Source: Chitinophaga pinensis (lineage in GTDB: Bacteria; Bacteroidota; Bacteroidia; NS11-12g; UBA955). Taken from it: 64,000 nt of DNA. How positions within the stretch are numbered: position 1 is the first letter of the stretch; each line of letters begins with the position of its first letter. A program made the translations under genes and the position numbers. Location of the stretch: positions 1 through 64,000 of the forward strand of contig CAMDDG010000007.1 of NCBI GenBank assembly GCA_945890895.1, written 5' to 3'. A model generated the notes under the pieces. The model had not been told where the DNA came from. It did no database searches and saw nothing but the letters and a program-made list of their open reading frames with translations. Shown in pieces: positions 8,912 to 17,206 of the stretch.

Positions 8912-10433
8912 ATCGGTTGCTGAAAATTATCCAGTATTTCGCTGGGTTTTCCTCGCCATTGCCATCGCATTTTCCATCATGGCTTGGGAGCGAATTCTCT
9001 ATGCAGACGCGGCTTTCACGGCCTTTAACGTACTGAATTTATTACCTGCTGTTGAACATCATCGCTACACGCAATGGTTGGTGCTTGCACCTGCGTATTT
9101 GGGCGTTAAACTGGGGTTACCCATACAATTTATCATTGTATTATTATCGTTAACACCGGTTTGTTTGGCTTGGCTGATTGCTGAATTCCTCCGCAAATCC
9201 CGAAACGATATTTCCGGGTTGCAACTGCTGTATTTTCCGGCTATTTTCTTGATTTCTGGGCCGGATTTTCAATTTTTAGGCACTGCCGAAATGATTAGTG
9301 CGTTGATTTTTGCAGGAGCTTTCGCGCTGGATCGAACTCCTATACCAAGTACCATTTGGCTTACCCTGTCCTACCTCGCGCATCCCGGCATCCTTCCCGC
9401 TCTGTTCTTCTTATTGATAATCAAAGAATTCTGTTGGAAAAATTACGTCGTAGTTATCTTGGTTGTAATTTTAAAACAGCTGCTCATTCCGCCCAATCCC
9501 TACGAAGTCGGCATTCTACAAAAACTCAACATTCAAGATGGACTCGCATTTTTCAATAGCTGGGGATTCAATTATTTTATTTCTTCTCTTTTCGGGGGAT
9601 GGGCAACGCCGTACCTCCTCATTTTTCTGCTGATTTTAATATACTCGGATCTCAAAAATCGTTTGTTTTTGGGTATTGGCGTGCTCATTTCCTTGTTTCT
9701 GGCGTTCATTTATCGAGAAGGCGAAAGCGACATGATGATGCAAAAGAGTTTTGCACCCATATTGCCTATTTTGTGGTTTTTAGCTACCAAGAATTCAGCT
9801 CGAAACCAGCTCAAACCCAACCCGAATTCCGCTGTAAACACTATACTTCAGCCACTATACAAACTAAAAACAGCATCCAAAATCCATTATCATTCGATCC
9901 GTAATACCGTTCTGATATTTTGTTGTCTCTGGGGAAGCTTTTACGTCTTGCGCTCCTATCAATTCCACCACTCGCGATTGAAACTGCTCGATTTAAAATT
10001 AACTACGCTCTCCCATCCCGCGAAAAAAGCCGTGGGCCCCGAATACTTCCACCCCGACCAATTTAAAATCAACTGGGCCATTCCCTATGAATCGCTCATG
10101 CGATCCGCTTACTTATCCTCCTGCTATTTGAACTCCTACACTTTGAACTCCTCCATTTTCGACTCGACCTCATTCGACTCCTCCTCCTTGGCCCCCTCCT
10201 CTTCTGCCAACAGCCCGAGCCCGACAAAAAATACGTTGAACAGCGTTAAAAAAACGATAAAAATTAACACCTTCTGCATCGTAAACGATTCCAATGAGGC
10301 CATAAAAAAGCCCCTAGGAATTGATCAATTCTTAGGGGCTCCATTTGCTTATCCCATTCAAGTGAAGGATTTAAACCCTACCTACTTCAACGGATTATCC
10401 AAGGATAAGTACCTTTGGATGGGATCAAATTAG
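8892..10433 (+). CDS. Polytopic membrane protein of unknown function
   Basis: A 513-residue protein with about nine or ten hydrophobic segments between residues 15 and 360 ([42 protein letters not shown] and others). A hydrophilic C-terminal part follows, with a Ser/Asn-rich run ([19 protein letters not shown]). The topology recalls integral membrane glycosyltransferase-like or mannosyltransferase-like proteins, but no catalytic motif was recognised. The ATG lies inside parE, 20 nt before its stop, so translation is probably coupled. The gene ends in a 4-nt convergent overlap with ahcY, and a 32-nt palindrome in its 3' part probably terminates ahcY transcription from the other strand. One TCGGGGGA copy (9592-9599) encodes F-G-G. 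Confidence 0.72.
   Translation: MNWLKLKSVAENYPVFRWVFLAIAIAFSIMAWERILYADAAFTAFNVLNLLPAVEHHRYTQWLVLAPAYLGVKLGLPIQFIIVLLSLTPVCLAWLIAEFLRKSRNDISGLQLLYFPAIFLISGPDFQFLGTAEMISALIFAGAFALDRTPIPSTIWLTLSYLAHPGILPALFFLLIIKEFCWKNYVVVILVVILKQLLIPPNPYEVGILQKLNIQDGLAFFNSWGFNYFISSLFGGWATPYLLIFLLILIYSDLKNRLFLGIGVLISLFLAFIYREGESDMMMQKSFAPILPILWFLATKNSARNQLKPNPNSAVNTILQPLYKLKTASKIHYHSIRNTVLIFCCLWGSFYVLRSYQFHHSRLKLLDLKLTTLSHPAKKAVGPEYFHPDQFKINWAIPYESLMRSAYLSSCYLNSYTLNSSIFDSTSFDSSSLAPSSSANSPSPTKNTLNSVKKTIKINTFCIVNDSNEAIKKPLGIDQFLGAPFAYPIQVKDLNPTYFNGLSKDKYLWMGSN
10309..10340 (-). terminator. Near-perfect palindrome acting as probable ahcY terminator, inside the convergent gene
   Basis: agcccctaggaattgatcaattcttaggggct is self-complementary except for one mismatched pair. 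Read on the minus strand it is followed by TTTTTT, the form of an intrinsic terminator. It lies about 90 nt past the ahcY stop, within the coding sequence of the 8892-10433 membrane protein. Confidence 0.7.
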
Positions 10434-11743
10434 TAGCGGTATTCGTCGCGCTTGAACGGTCCAGTAAGCGATACACCGATGTAATCTGCTTGCTCTTGAG
10501 TCAATTCAGTTAACTCAACGCCGATTTGCGCCAGGTGCAAACGAGCTACTTTCTCATCCAAATGCTTAGGAAGTACATACACTTGGTTTTCGTAGTTGCT
10601 GTGGTTATTCCACAACTCCATTTGAGCCAACGTTTGGTTGGTGAAACTGTTACTCATAACGAAGCTCGGGTGACCCATTGCGCAACCCAAGTTCACCAAA
10701 CGACCTTCTGCCAAAACGATGATTTCTTTAGAATCTACATTGAAAACATCCACTTGAGGTTTGATGGTATATTTGGTGTTACCGTAATTCTTGTTCAACC
10801 AAGCCATATCGATTTCGTTGTCGAAGTGACCGATGTTACAAACGATGGTTTTATCGTTCATCAAACGGAAATGCTTTTCAGAAACGATGTTGCAGTTACC
10901 GGTAGCGGTTACCACGATGTTTGCTTGAGGAATAGCTGTTTCTAAGCGCAACACTTGGAAACCATCCATAGCCGCTTGCAAAGCACAAATTGGATCGATC
11001 TCGGTAACGATAACACGAGCACCAGCACCTCTTAAACTTTCAGCAGAACCTTTTCCTACGTCGCCATATCCACAAACAACAGCTACTTTACCAGCCATCA
11101 TGATGTCGGTAGCACGACGGATCGCATCCACCAAACTTTCTTTACATCCGTATTTGTTGTCGAATTTGCTCTTGGTTACAGAGTCATTGATATTGATTGC
11201 TGGAATAGGCAAAGTACCATTCACAACGCGCTCGTACAAACGGTGAACACCGGTAGTAGTTTCTTCAGAAATACCTTTGATTGCAGCAACTAATTCAGGG
11301 TAACGATCTAAAACCATATTGGTTAAATCCCCACCATCGTCCAAAATCATGTTCAATGGTTGTCGATCTTCGCCGAAGAATAAAGTTTGCTCGATACACC
11401 AATCGAATTCCTCTTCGTTCATACCTTTCCAAGCATAAACAGGAATACCTGCAGCAGCAATAGCGGCAGCAGCGTGATCTTGAGTTGAGAAGATGTTACA
11501 AGAACTCCAAGTAACCTCAGCACCCAATTCTACCAATGTTTCAATTAACACGGCAGTTTGGATGGTCATGTGAAGACAACCTGCAATACGAGCACCGCTT
11601 AAAGGCTTAGACTGGCCATATTCAGCTCTCAATGCCATCAAACCGGGCATTTCCGCTTCCGCCATTTTAATTTCTTTGCGACCCCACTCTGCAAGTGTGA
11701 TGTCTTTTACTTTGTAAGGAATGTATGTTGAATTAGTTGACAT
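10430..11743 (-). CDS. ahcY: Adenosylhomocysteinase
   Basis: A 437-residue enzyme that reversibly splits S-adenosylhomocysteine into adenosine and homocysteine using bound NAD, clearing the product of SAM-dependent methylation. Characteristic blocks are [13 protein letters not shown] near residue 58, [14 protein letters not shown] near 81, [12 protein letters not shown] near 134, [12 protein letters not shown] near 159, the NAD-binding [18 protein letters not shown] near 225, and the C-terminal FKRDEYRY. The usual length is about 430. The strand-end overlap with the convergent membrane protein is the sequence ttag. The promoter box lies 16 nt upstream of the ATG, and no riboswitch fits in so short a leader. 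Confidence 0.97.
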   Translation of the reverse strand: MSTNSTYIPYKVKDITLAEWGRKEIKMAEAEMPGLMALRAEYGQSKPLSGARIAGCLHMTIQTAVLIETLVELGAEVTWSSCNIFSTQDHAAAAIAAAGIPVYAWKGMNEEEFDWCIEQTLFFGEDRQPLNMILDDGGDLTNMVLDRYPELVAAIKGISEETTTGVHRLYERVVNGTLPIPAININDSVTKSKFDNKYGCKESLVDAIRRATDIMMAGKVAVVCGYGDVGKGSAESLRGAGARVIVTEIDPICALQAAMDGFQVLRLETAIPQANIVVTATGNCNIVSEKHFRLMNDKTIVCNIGHFDNEIDMAWLNKNYGNTKYTIKPQVDVFNVDSKEIIVLAEGRLVNLGCAMGHPSFVMSNSFTNQTLAQMELWNNHSNYENQVYVLPKHLDEKVARLHLAQIGVELTELTQEQADYIGVSLTGPFKRDEYRY

Positions 11744-11759
11744 GTTTTAAAATAAAATG

Positions 11760-11767
11760 CAAATTTA
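11760..11767 (-). promoter_or_regulatory. Promoter -7 box TAAATTTG for ahcY
   Basis: Exact TAnnTTTG match on the minus strand, 16 nt upstream of the ahcY start. Confidence 0.55.
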
Positions 11768-11775
11768 CGAAAATT

Positions 11776-11904
11776 TTAGAACCCGCAGTTGCATCCACCC
11801 TTTTTCTGTGTGCGAGATTTGTAGTTTTTACTTCCACAAGATGACACCGAAGCGCTCAATACGCCCACGCACAACAACAAGGCAATCCATTTATAACGTT
11901 TCAT
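11776..11904 (-). CDS. 42-residue Cys-rich small lipoprotein
   Basis: Too short for the ORF track. The minus strand encodes MKRYKWIALLLCVGVLSASV, then SSCGSKNYKSRTQKKGGCNCGF and stop. It has a basic N-terminus, a hydrophobic core and a lipobox (SVSSC, Cys23), leaving a mature peptide of only 20 residues that is very basic and ends in the C-N-C-G-F cysteine cluster. A TATTTTTG promoter box sits 15 nt upstream of the ATG. Similar tiny lipoproteins with a Cys-x-Cys tail occur in Bacteroidota genomes; their function is not known to me. Signal peptide, promoter and clean frame make it a real gene rather than chance. Confidence 0.72.
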   Translation of the reverse strand: MKRYKWIALLLCVGVLSASVSSCGSKNYKSRTQKKGGCNCGF

Positions 11905-11919
11905 AGTACTTTGTTTAAA

Positions 11920-11927
11920 CAAAAATA
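11920..11927 (-). promoter_or_regulatory. Promoter -7 box TATTTTTG for the small lipoprotein
   Basis: TATTTTTG on the minus strand, 15 nt before the ATG at 11904. Confidence 0.5.
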
Positions 11928-12004
11928 ACACCATTTTGGTCTATCAAAAGTACTCGTTTCCCATTAATTCGAGAAAAAAACGCACCTTTGCACCGAATTT
12001 GACT

Positions 12005-12652
12005 ATGACATTACTTTCCATTTTAGATTTAGCACAAGATTGGCTATTGCATTTAGACGACAAATTGCAGGAAATCGTAGGAACCTACAAAACCCTCACC
12101 TACTTCATTTTGTTTGCCATCATCTTTGTGGAAACTGGACTGGTGTTGATGCCCTTCCTACCCGGTGATTCCCTATTATTCGCAGCAGGCAGTATTGCCG
12201 CCCTCGATGATACGCTCAACGTATATTACCTCATTCCCTTGCTGATTTTCGCTGCTTTATTGGGGGATAATACCAATTACTTTATCGGTTCCAAAATAGG
12301 CACGCGCATTTTCGACCTCAAATGGAAATTCCTCAAACGAGAATATTTGACCAAAACCGAAGAATTCTACGAAAAACACGGGGGGTACACCTTGATCATG
12401 GCGCGTTTCGTTCCCATTGTTAGAACATTCGCTCCTTTTGCCGCAGGCATGGGTTCCATGACCTACCGCAAATTCATTGGTTATTGCATTTCCGGTGCGG
12501 TATTGTGGGTTACATCCATTACCCTGTTGGGATATGCTGTTGGCGATTTACCTTGGGTAAAGAACAACTTTGAAACCGTAGTATTTGCCATCATTGGATT
12601 CTCCGTTGCACCCATGATTTACAAATACCTTCAATCCAAATGGAAAAAATAA
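12005..12652 (+). CDS. DedA family membrane protein
   Basis: The ORF track begins at 11936, but the conserved sequence starts with the ATG at 12005 (MTLLSILDLAQDWL), giving 215 residues. Family blocks are FVETGLVLMPFLPGDSLLFAAG near residue 43, LGDNTNYFIGSKIG near 88, FYEKHGGYTLIMARFVPIVRTFAPFAAGMG near 125 (with the key Arg residues) and YRKFIGYCISGAVLWV near 157. DedA proteins are inner-membrane transporters linked to membrane potential and to flipping or recycling of lipid carriers. The sequence cacctttgcacc just upstream is a weak -7 box. The 3' end overlaps aroE by 13 nt, so the two are co-transcribed. Confidence 0.93.
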   Translation: MTLLSILDLAQDWLLHLDDKLQEIVGTYKTLTYFILFAIIFVETGLVLMPFLPGDSLLFAAGSIAALDDTLNVYYLIPLLIFAALLGDNTNYFIGSKIGTRIFDLKWKFLKREYLTKTEEFYEKHGGYTLIMARFVPIVRTFAPFAAGMGSMTYRKFIGYCISGAVLWVTSITLLGYAVGDLPWVKNNFETVVFAIIGFSVAPMIYKYLQSKWKK

Positions 12653-13605
12653 TCCGACTCGGATTAATTGGAAAACCCATTTTCCACTCCAAAAGTCCAG
12701 AAATTTTCGCTGGTTTCTTTTCGGGGGAAGGCATCTCGGATGCGCAATATCAACTGTTTGAACTCAATCACATTGATGAACTCCCCGACTTAATTGCTAA
12801 AAATCCATTGCTGGGCGGATTCAACGTTACCATCCCCTATAAAACGGAAATCTTCAAGTATTTATCGCGGATTGACCCAAAAGCCGAAGCCATTGGAGCT
12901 GTAAATACGGTGAAAATCATCAGAAATCCGTTGAATGAATACAACAGCCATCCCCCGAAGAATGATGCCCGTAACATTGAATATGGAATTGAATCAACCA
13001 ATGAACCAGGGTCAATCCTTGGATCGAAAATCGAATCCAACGTTCAATTAATCGGGTACAACACGGATTTCGACGGTTTTGAATTCGCATTAAAATCCCT
13101 TCCTCATCAGAATTTTGAGCAAGCATACATTCTGGGAACGGGTGGTTCTTCCAAAGCCGTTGCAGCCGTTTTGACAAACTGCCAAATACCCTTTAAAAAG
13201 GTAAGTCGAAATTTGAAGGAGGGCAATAATTCTATTAATCAGAGCGTTAGAGCAAGCTCCGAACAGAATTGCAATTCAAAAGAAATAAAGGGAATTTTGG
13301 ACGAGTTTTCAAAATCAGAATTCAATATCAGTACTATCCGCTATGAGGAGTTTCTGAATTCAGAATTTCCTGAAAACACCTTGATCATCAATACCACACC
13401 TTTAGGTATGTGGCCGGAAGTGGAAAGTTGTCCCCCGATACCGTGGAATAAACTACCTAAAAGCACACAATTCATCGATTTGGTTTACAAGCCCCAAGAA
13501 ACCCAACTACTCAAAGAAGTCAAATTGCGTGGACTTTTAGGAATCAACGGACTTTCCATGCTTCAGAATCAGGCAGAAAAAGCTTGGGAGATATTCAAAA
13601 AATAA
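12640..13605 (+). CDS. aroE: Shikimate dehydrogenase with two insertions
   Basis: A 321-residue NADP-dependent enzyme that reduces 3-dehydroshikimate in aromatic amino acid synthesis. Motifs in order: LIGKPIFHSKSPEIF near residue 8, GGFNVTIPYKTEIF near 60 (catalytic Lys), IGAVNTVK near 86, GYNTDFDGFEFAL near 138, ILGTGGSSKAVAAV near 165, INTTPLGMWP near 249 and NGLSMLQNQAEKAW near 302. Typical AroE is 250-280 residues. Two extra stretches explain the length: about residues 92-134 (RNPLNEYNSHPPKNDARN and on) and about 188-235 (LKEGNNSINQSVRASSEQN and on). Three TCGGGGGA/TCCCCCGA copies fall in this one gene (12721, 12951, 13431). The last 104 nt are duplicated at 19921-20024, marking an island boundary. 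Confidence 0.94.
   Translation: MEKIIRLGLIGKPIFHSKSPEIFAGFFSGEGISDAQYQLFELNHIDELPDLIAKNPLLGGFNVTIPYKTEIFKYLSRIDPKAEAIGAVNTVKIIRNPLNEYNSHPPKNDARNIEYGIESTNEPGSILGSKIESNVQLIGYNTDFDGFEFALKSLPHQNFEQAYILGTGGSSKAVAAVLTNCQIPFKKVSRNLKEGNNSINQSVRASSEQNCNSKEIKGILDEFSKSEFNISTIRYEEFLNSEFPENTLIINTTPLGMWPEVESCPPIPWNKLPKSTQFIDLVYKPQETQLLKEVKLRGLLGINGLSMLQNQAEKAWEIFKK
13502..13605 (+). repeat. Left copy of the aroE 3'-end direct repeat (candidate attL)
   Basis: The terminal 104 nt of aroE match 19921-20024 in the same orientation with 12 mismatches and no gaps, including identical runs of about 30 and 26 nt. The copies bracket 6.3 kb of AT-rich accessory DNA. Integration into the 3' end of a conserved gene, with restoration of its tail by the incoming DNA, is the usual way such a pair arises. 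Confidence 0.8.
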
Positions 13606-13631
13606 ACGACCTTTCATTTTTTAGCAAAAAA

Positions 13632-13658
13632 ATAGTCGCTGCATTAAACAGCGACTAT
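13632..13658 (-). terminator. Intrinsic terminator of the 13692-14321 gene
   Basis: A perfect 10-bp stem, atagtcgctg / cagcgactat, with a 7-nt loop. On the minus strand it is followed by a run of seven T residues. Confidence 0.8.
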
Positions 13659-13691
13659 CAACAACTAATTCTACTTTGAATTAATCAACAA

Positions 13692-14321
13692 TTACCATTT
13701 GTAGAAAGCTCCTAATTTGAAGTTTTGACCTAATGAATATTGGTAAGTATTTTCAGCGGTAAGGTTATAATTATACCCTACTGTAACCCCCAAATTTTTA
13801 TAAACCAATTGATTCACACTTACAGCCACTGGGAAATAAATCTGATGGTCTACAAAATACACTTGATTGGTTTCAGGTTGAAAAACAACTTCATTACTTT
13901 GAGGATTCAAATAAGGTTTCCAACCCATTTGAATATCACGAGTTGTTAAGGTAGCCATACCAGCACCTGCGGCAACATTGAGACTTCCTGATTTCCAATT
14001 TAAAACTTTGGAAGAAGCCATCAGATTCAGGTGGGTCATATCCATAAATCCACCGTAATTTTTATTCAAATTCACTTTGTTTTCTTGGTAAGAAACGGTG
14101 GAATAACCTACTTCTGCACGCAAATCGATTTTTTTAGTCAATTTAAGTTCATAACCTAATTGAACGGAGTAATTTGCTGAAGATTCTGAAAATACCTTTT
14201 CAGAAAAATTCAACAAGCCATAGCTAACATCAATTCTTTGAGGAATTGACTGAGATTTCACTGCAGCCACTGCCAACAGCAGAGCGAGTGTAGAAATTGA
14301 AGTGCGAATCATTTTTTTCAT
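13692..14321 (-). CDS. Outer-membrane beta-barrel protein
   Basis: A 209-residue protein with a cleavable signal peptide (MKKMIRTSISTLALLLAVAAVKSQS). The rest is a series of alternating amphipathic strands (YSVQLGYELKLTKKIDLRAEVGYS, LGVTVGYNYNLTAENTYQYSLGQNFKLGAFYKW) ending in an aromatic residue, as outer-membrane barrels do. It fits the small eight-stranded OMP_b-brl class; no ligand can be inferred. It is the first gene inside the aroE-flanked island and points toward aroE. It has its own terminator (13632-13658) and a promoter box 22 nt upstream. Confidence 0.8.
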   Translation of the reverse strand: MKKMIRTSISTLALLLAVAAVKSQSIPQRIDVSYGLLNFSEKVFSESSANYSVQLGYELKLTKKIDLRAEVGYSTVSYQENKVNLNKNYGGFMDMTHLNLMASSKVLNWKSGSLNVAAGAGMATLTTRDIQMGWKPYLNPQSNEVVFQPETNQVYFVDHQIYFPVAVSVNQLVYKNLGVTVGYNYNLTAENTYQYSLGQNFKLGAFYKW

Positions 14322-14343
14322 AACAACATAAATGGTGTTTTAT

Positions 14344-14351
14344 CAAATTTA
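14344..14351 (-). promoter_or_regulatory. Promoter -7 box TAAATTTG for the barrel gene
   Basis: TAAATTTG on the minus strand, 22 nt before the ATG, with ttgac about 14 nt upstream. Confidence 0.5.
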
Positions 14352-14606
14352 CAATATGGTTTTGTCAATAGCATTACTAAAATTGGTGAAAATTTTTACG
14401 ATAAAATCCCAAACTCAATTGTGTGTAACACTAAAACTAAACAATGCAAACTTATAAACTTTCACAAAATCGGAATTAGTGAATTTTAACTAAAAATTTG
14501 TGTGAAATTTGGCAATATTATTCCAAAATCATACCAAAAAGAAAATCACCCAAATACAGTCAGTTGTGTGATATTTTAATATCATGATTGACAATTAAGC
14601 TTCGAC

Positions 14607-14614
14607 TAATTTTG
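14607..14614 (+). promoter_or_regulatory. Promoter -7 box TAATTTTG for the 14643-15260 gene
   Basis: TAATTTTG matches TAnnTTTG. A TTG (14588-14590) lies 16 nt upstream as a possible -33 element. The ATG is 28 nt downstream. Confidence 0.55.
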
Positions 14615-14642
14615 TGCATCATTAACTATAAATATTAAAAAT

Positions 14643-15260
14643 ATGGCATTAACACCTGAACAAAAAAGGGCAATAGCTTGGGTAGACTATGCAGCTGGTT
14701 TAGCATCAGTTGAAACAGGTCCTTTAAGTTTTGCTATTGGTGCAGCAGCATCTATGGCTTACTACTATGACAAGAAAGCAAGTGAAGGATGGGGAATAGT
14801 ATTCTACCCTCCTCAACCAATTCCAAGCACTAGCAATGACCTAGGTATACTTCACAATTTAACATGTGAGCAATTGGTTGCCAATGGATTCACTCAATCT
14901 AATTATGACAATATTATACAATCCGCAAGTGAAGTTAGGCCAGATTTATCCACAGAATTAAATGCAATTACTATATCATATTTCAATGAAAAAGTGAATT
15001 CGGTACAATTAATTGATTTAATAACGCCGGAAAGTGAACTAGAGTTCACATTAAATATAATTCCATTAAACGTTTATGATCAAAATATTTTCTTGCAAAC
15101 ATTAAATATTTTGCAAAACGCAAATGAAACTGAATGGGTCAATAATTTAAATGATTTGATTTTACAAATTTCTAGTTTCACCTTATCTGAAACAGAGAAA
15201 ACAGGATTAATAAATTCACTTCAGATTTTAAAACACAGTTTTGTGCTTTGGGGAAGTTAA
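14643..15260 (+). CDS. Unrecognised 205-aa protein with a Gly/Ala-rich hydrophobic N-terminal segment
   Basis: No family was recognised. Residues 10-45 (AIAWVDYAAGLASVETGPLSFAIGAAASMAYYYD) form a Gly/Ala/Ser-rich, weakly hydrophobic stretch without a cleavage site or positive N-terminus. That texture is seen in leaderless bacteriocin-like peptides and in small-residue-packed membrane-active segments. The rest (60-205) is polar, Asn/Leu-rich and helical. It has its own promoter and is followed directly by a short hydrophobic, frameshifted ORF, an arrangement that could be an effector with a membrane partner. This is inference only; it could equally be a structural or regulatory protein of the island. 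Confidence 0.65.
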   Translation: MALTPEQKRAIAWVDYAAGLASVETGPLSFAIGAAASMAYYYDKKASEGWGIVFYPPQPIPSTSNDLGILHNLTCEQLVANGFTQSNYDNIIQSASEVRPDLSTELNAITISYFNEKVNSVQLIDLITPESELEFTLNIIPLNVYDQNIFLQTLNILQNANETEWVNNLNDLILQISSFTLSETEKTGLINSLQILKHSFVLWGS

Positions 15261-15277
15261 AAAAAACTATTTGGTTA

Positions 15278-15501
15278 ATGGCTTTAATGGGCTTCATTAA
15301 TGCCATTTTCATTTACGTGAGTCTTAAAATAGACAAGGAATTTAATTTAACTTTCCTACAAATATTTTTTAATGTTGTAGTATTAAAATCTATAATCTTG
15401 AATCTGAGGAACTGATTTTACTTATAGTAGCATTCTATAAAATCTATTGGGGTCTAGAAAAAGATGAATATGCACTAATCGATTATACACATACGTTGTG
15501 A
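15278..15501 (+). pseudogene. Small membrane protein gene with a frameshift
   Basis: The ATG at 15278 begins MALMGFINAIFIYVSLKIDKEF and runs 45 residues to a TGA at 15413. The adjacent frame then continues without pause as NLESEELILLIVAFYKIYWGLEKDEYALIDYTHTL to a TGA at 15499. The two halves together look like one hydrophobic protein of about 75 residues interrupted by a single indel near 15395. The frame is also open upstream of the ATG, overlapping the 14643-15260 gene. It could be a genuine 45-residue membrane peptide, but the pseudogene reading explains both halves. Confidence 0.45.
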
Positions 15502-15611
15502 CTTGTAAGTGGTTGCTTTTTTCGACTGATTGCAAATATAGTTTTAAGTATTTGAATTTTGAAATGTTCAATTCAAACAGAATTGAGCTCTGTTGCGGAG
15601 CAACTTACAAG
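15502..15611. repeat. Short inverted-repeat-bounded segment (MITE-like)
   Basis: cttgtaagtggttgc at 15502 is matched by gcaacttacaag at 15600-15611 in inverted orientation (9-12 bp, with a 2-nt bulge), bounding about 110 nt of non-coding AT-rich DNA. A tight gttgc-gga-gcaac hairpin lies at the right end. It may be an eroded IS end or a small non-autonomous element. Confidence 0.3.
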
Positions 15612-15640
15612 GGATAAATTGTTCCGACGAAAACAATAGG

Positions 15641-15662
15641 GAGACACATCCCATTGCGTCTC
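15641..15662 (+). terminator. Weak terminator-like hairpin
   Basis: gagac...gtctc with a 12-nt loop, followed by actttttatttattttt. The stem is short, so this is a tentative call. Confidence 0.3.
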
Positions 15663-15715
15663 ACTTTTTATTTATTTTTCGAGTGTTATGTCTAGATACC
15701 CCCAATCATGCTACC

Positions 15716-16426
15716 TATTCATTTGGTGTAAGAAAATTCAGTGTTTGATATGGACGCTCATTGTTATAATCGATTATCCAGGGCTCAGTCATCTGGTTTG
15801 CATGTTCTAGTGAAAAGAAAAGATTTGCATCTAATATCTTAACGGCAAGTTCTATTAAAACGTTCAATGATGGGCATTTTGTTGTGGTTTCACCTTTTGG
15901 ATATTTACCGATTCTATTCCCTTATTACTGAGCCAATATTAGAATCTTGCAAATGTAAACTCAGAGCCGTTGTCTATTCTAATTCTTCTGACATTATCAA
16001 GAGAATCAGACATAAAATCCATAGCCCATTCCATATTGGGAGCTAAGGGAACTTCAATGGGATTTGATGGGTTAACCGTTTTTAGGCTTTTCATCCGTTA
16101 GTACAAGCTAAATCCAACTTGTTCATATACCCTCCTGATTTTTGATACACCCAATTCCGGATGCTTTCTTTGCACCTTTACAATTACTTTTCTTTTACCC
16201 AATTTACTTGTTCCCACAACTTCTTCAATAGCATTAATTACAACTTCATCTTTCTTGGGCATTTGCTTTTGATAATACTTTGATGTTCGTGAGCAATTTA
16301 AAATTCTACACGCCTTAGCATGGCTTAATCCCCTAAATACTGACTTTACATAGGTTAAGCATTGCTATTTCTCATAAGACGTTACCACTTATTTGAATTG
16401 ACCTCCTTGAGAACATCAATCTATAA
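15716..16426 (-). pseudogene. Remnant of IS3-family transposase OrfB
   Basis: Conceptual minus-strand reading gives recognisable OrfB pieces interrupted by stops and deletions. After an early stop comes VKSVFRGLSHAKACRILNCSR, then KRKVIVKVQRKHPELGVSKI and RRVYEQVGFSLY, then another stop. Next is LAPNMEWAMDFMSDSL joined abruptly to DNVRRIRIDNGSEFTFARF, so the core between the first and second catalytic Asp is deleted. The WAMDFMSD and DNGSEF blocks are the first two D motifs of the DDE retroviral-type integrase core. Further weak fragments run to about 15716. It is non-functional. Confidence 0.8.
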
Positions 16427-16657
16427 TTATTGGTCTGCAACAATCCTTTTTAACCTTAAATTCTCCGATTCTAATTCCTTCACTTTGTGGAGTTCAGAGT
16501 ATGTCATACTAGCATACTTGCTCTTCCAATTGTAAAATGTTGGTTCCGAAATGCCATTCTCTCGGCAAATCTCATTTACCTTCTTGCCAGTTTCTTGTGA
16601 TTTCAAAATCTTCAAAATCTGAGCTTCTGTAAATCTTGTTTTTTTATTTTTTTGCAC
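16427..16657 (-). CDS. IS3-family transposase OrfA (HTH)
   Basis: A 76-residue helix-turn-helix protein (RFTEAQILKILKSQETGKKVNEICRENGISEPTFYNWKSKY) followed by a leucine-zipper-like tail (ELESENLRLKRIVADQ). This is the classic OrfA of IS3/IS911-type elements, which makes a fusion transposase with OrfB by frameshifting. It is a little short, and the downstream OrfB is destroyed, so the element cannot move on its own. It sits on the minus strand in the middle of the aroE-bounded island. Confidence 0.88.
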   Translation of the reverse strand: MQKNKKTRFTEAQILKILKSQETGKKVNEICRENGISEPTFYNWKSKYASMTYSELHKVKELESENLRLKRIVADQ

Positions 16658-16897
16658 TTGTAAAAGCTAATACTCTAATTCTTAACTTGACACAAAAAAT
16701 CATCCCTTTACCAAATTAGTACATTGCATTGAAATACCCCTAAAAACACTAACTTCCTACATTGAATATTTGGTTAAGCGGTGACCAATTGTAGTGTGCA
16801 CTAGCCCCAAAAATAATATTTTTAACTTTTTACTGACATAATTCTATTATGTATATTTAAAAAATTCTAAACTACTTGCGACAAAATTCAATCTTTC

Positions 16898-17200
16898 ATG
16901 AACAATAAACATCTAATCACTCTTTCGGAAGCACAGGAAATGACACATGCATTTCAAAATTCTAGCCAATTTCAAAACCTAACTAAAGCTTGTATGATTG
17001 ACAAAAATGCGTATCAACAAGTCATCGATCAACCTGGCTGTGTTGGATTAAGGACTTATTTCGCATTGAATTCATCACAGATGCTAACAATTGTCGTAGT
17101 CGGTGTGGACGAAAACGGAAACGACTTGACTAGTGGAATTATATTGAACAAATCTGATGATTGTCCAACATTCTGTGCTAACAATTCTCTGTTAATGTAA
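16898..17200 (+). CDS. 100-aa small protein with GCVGxRxYFAL core and CPxFC tail
   Basis: A compact protein with no signal peptide or membrane segment. It has a helical N-terminus (LSEAQEMTHAFQNSSQFQNLTKACMIDKNAYQQVIDQ), then PGCVGLRTYFALNSSQMLTIVVVGVDENGNDLTSG, and ends DDCPTFCANNSLLM. The GCVGxRxYF / VVVGVDxNGND / C-P-x-x-C-x-N-S-L layout matches, from memory, a widespread but uncharacterised group of Bacteroidota proteins. The four cysteines suggest metal binding or disulfides. It is the first gene of a tight run: the next gene begins 6 nt after its stop, followed by an overlapping kinase and two regulators, so it is plausibly the signal or output of that system. The 240 nt upstream hold no other gene. 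Confidence 0.72.
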   Translation: MNNKHLITLSEAQEMTHAFQNSSQFQNLTKACMIDKNAYQQVIDQPGCVGLRTYFALNSSQMLTIVVVGVDENGNDLTSGIILNKSDDCPTFCANNSLLM

Positions 17201-17206
17201 ATAATC

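Larger units (their letters stand above)
14322..14642. other. Divergent control region, 321 nt
   Basis: Very AT-rich gap between two divergently transcribed genes. It holds one -7 box for each (14344-14351 minus, 14607-14614 plus). Several related words such as aaatttgtgtgaaatttgg and ttgtgtgatatt are scattered between them, but no clear operator symmetry was seen. Confidence 0.6.
15700..16690 (-). mobile_element. Decayed IS3-family insertion sequence
   Basis: OrfA plus OrfB remnants in the expected order. The exact ends and terminal inverted repeats could not be identified by eye, so the limits are approximate. Confidence 0.65.
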
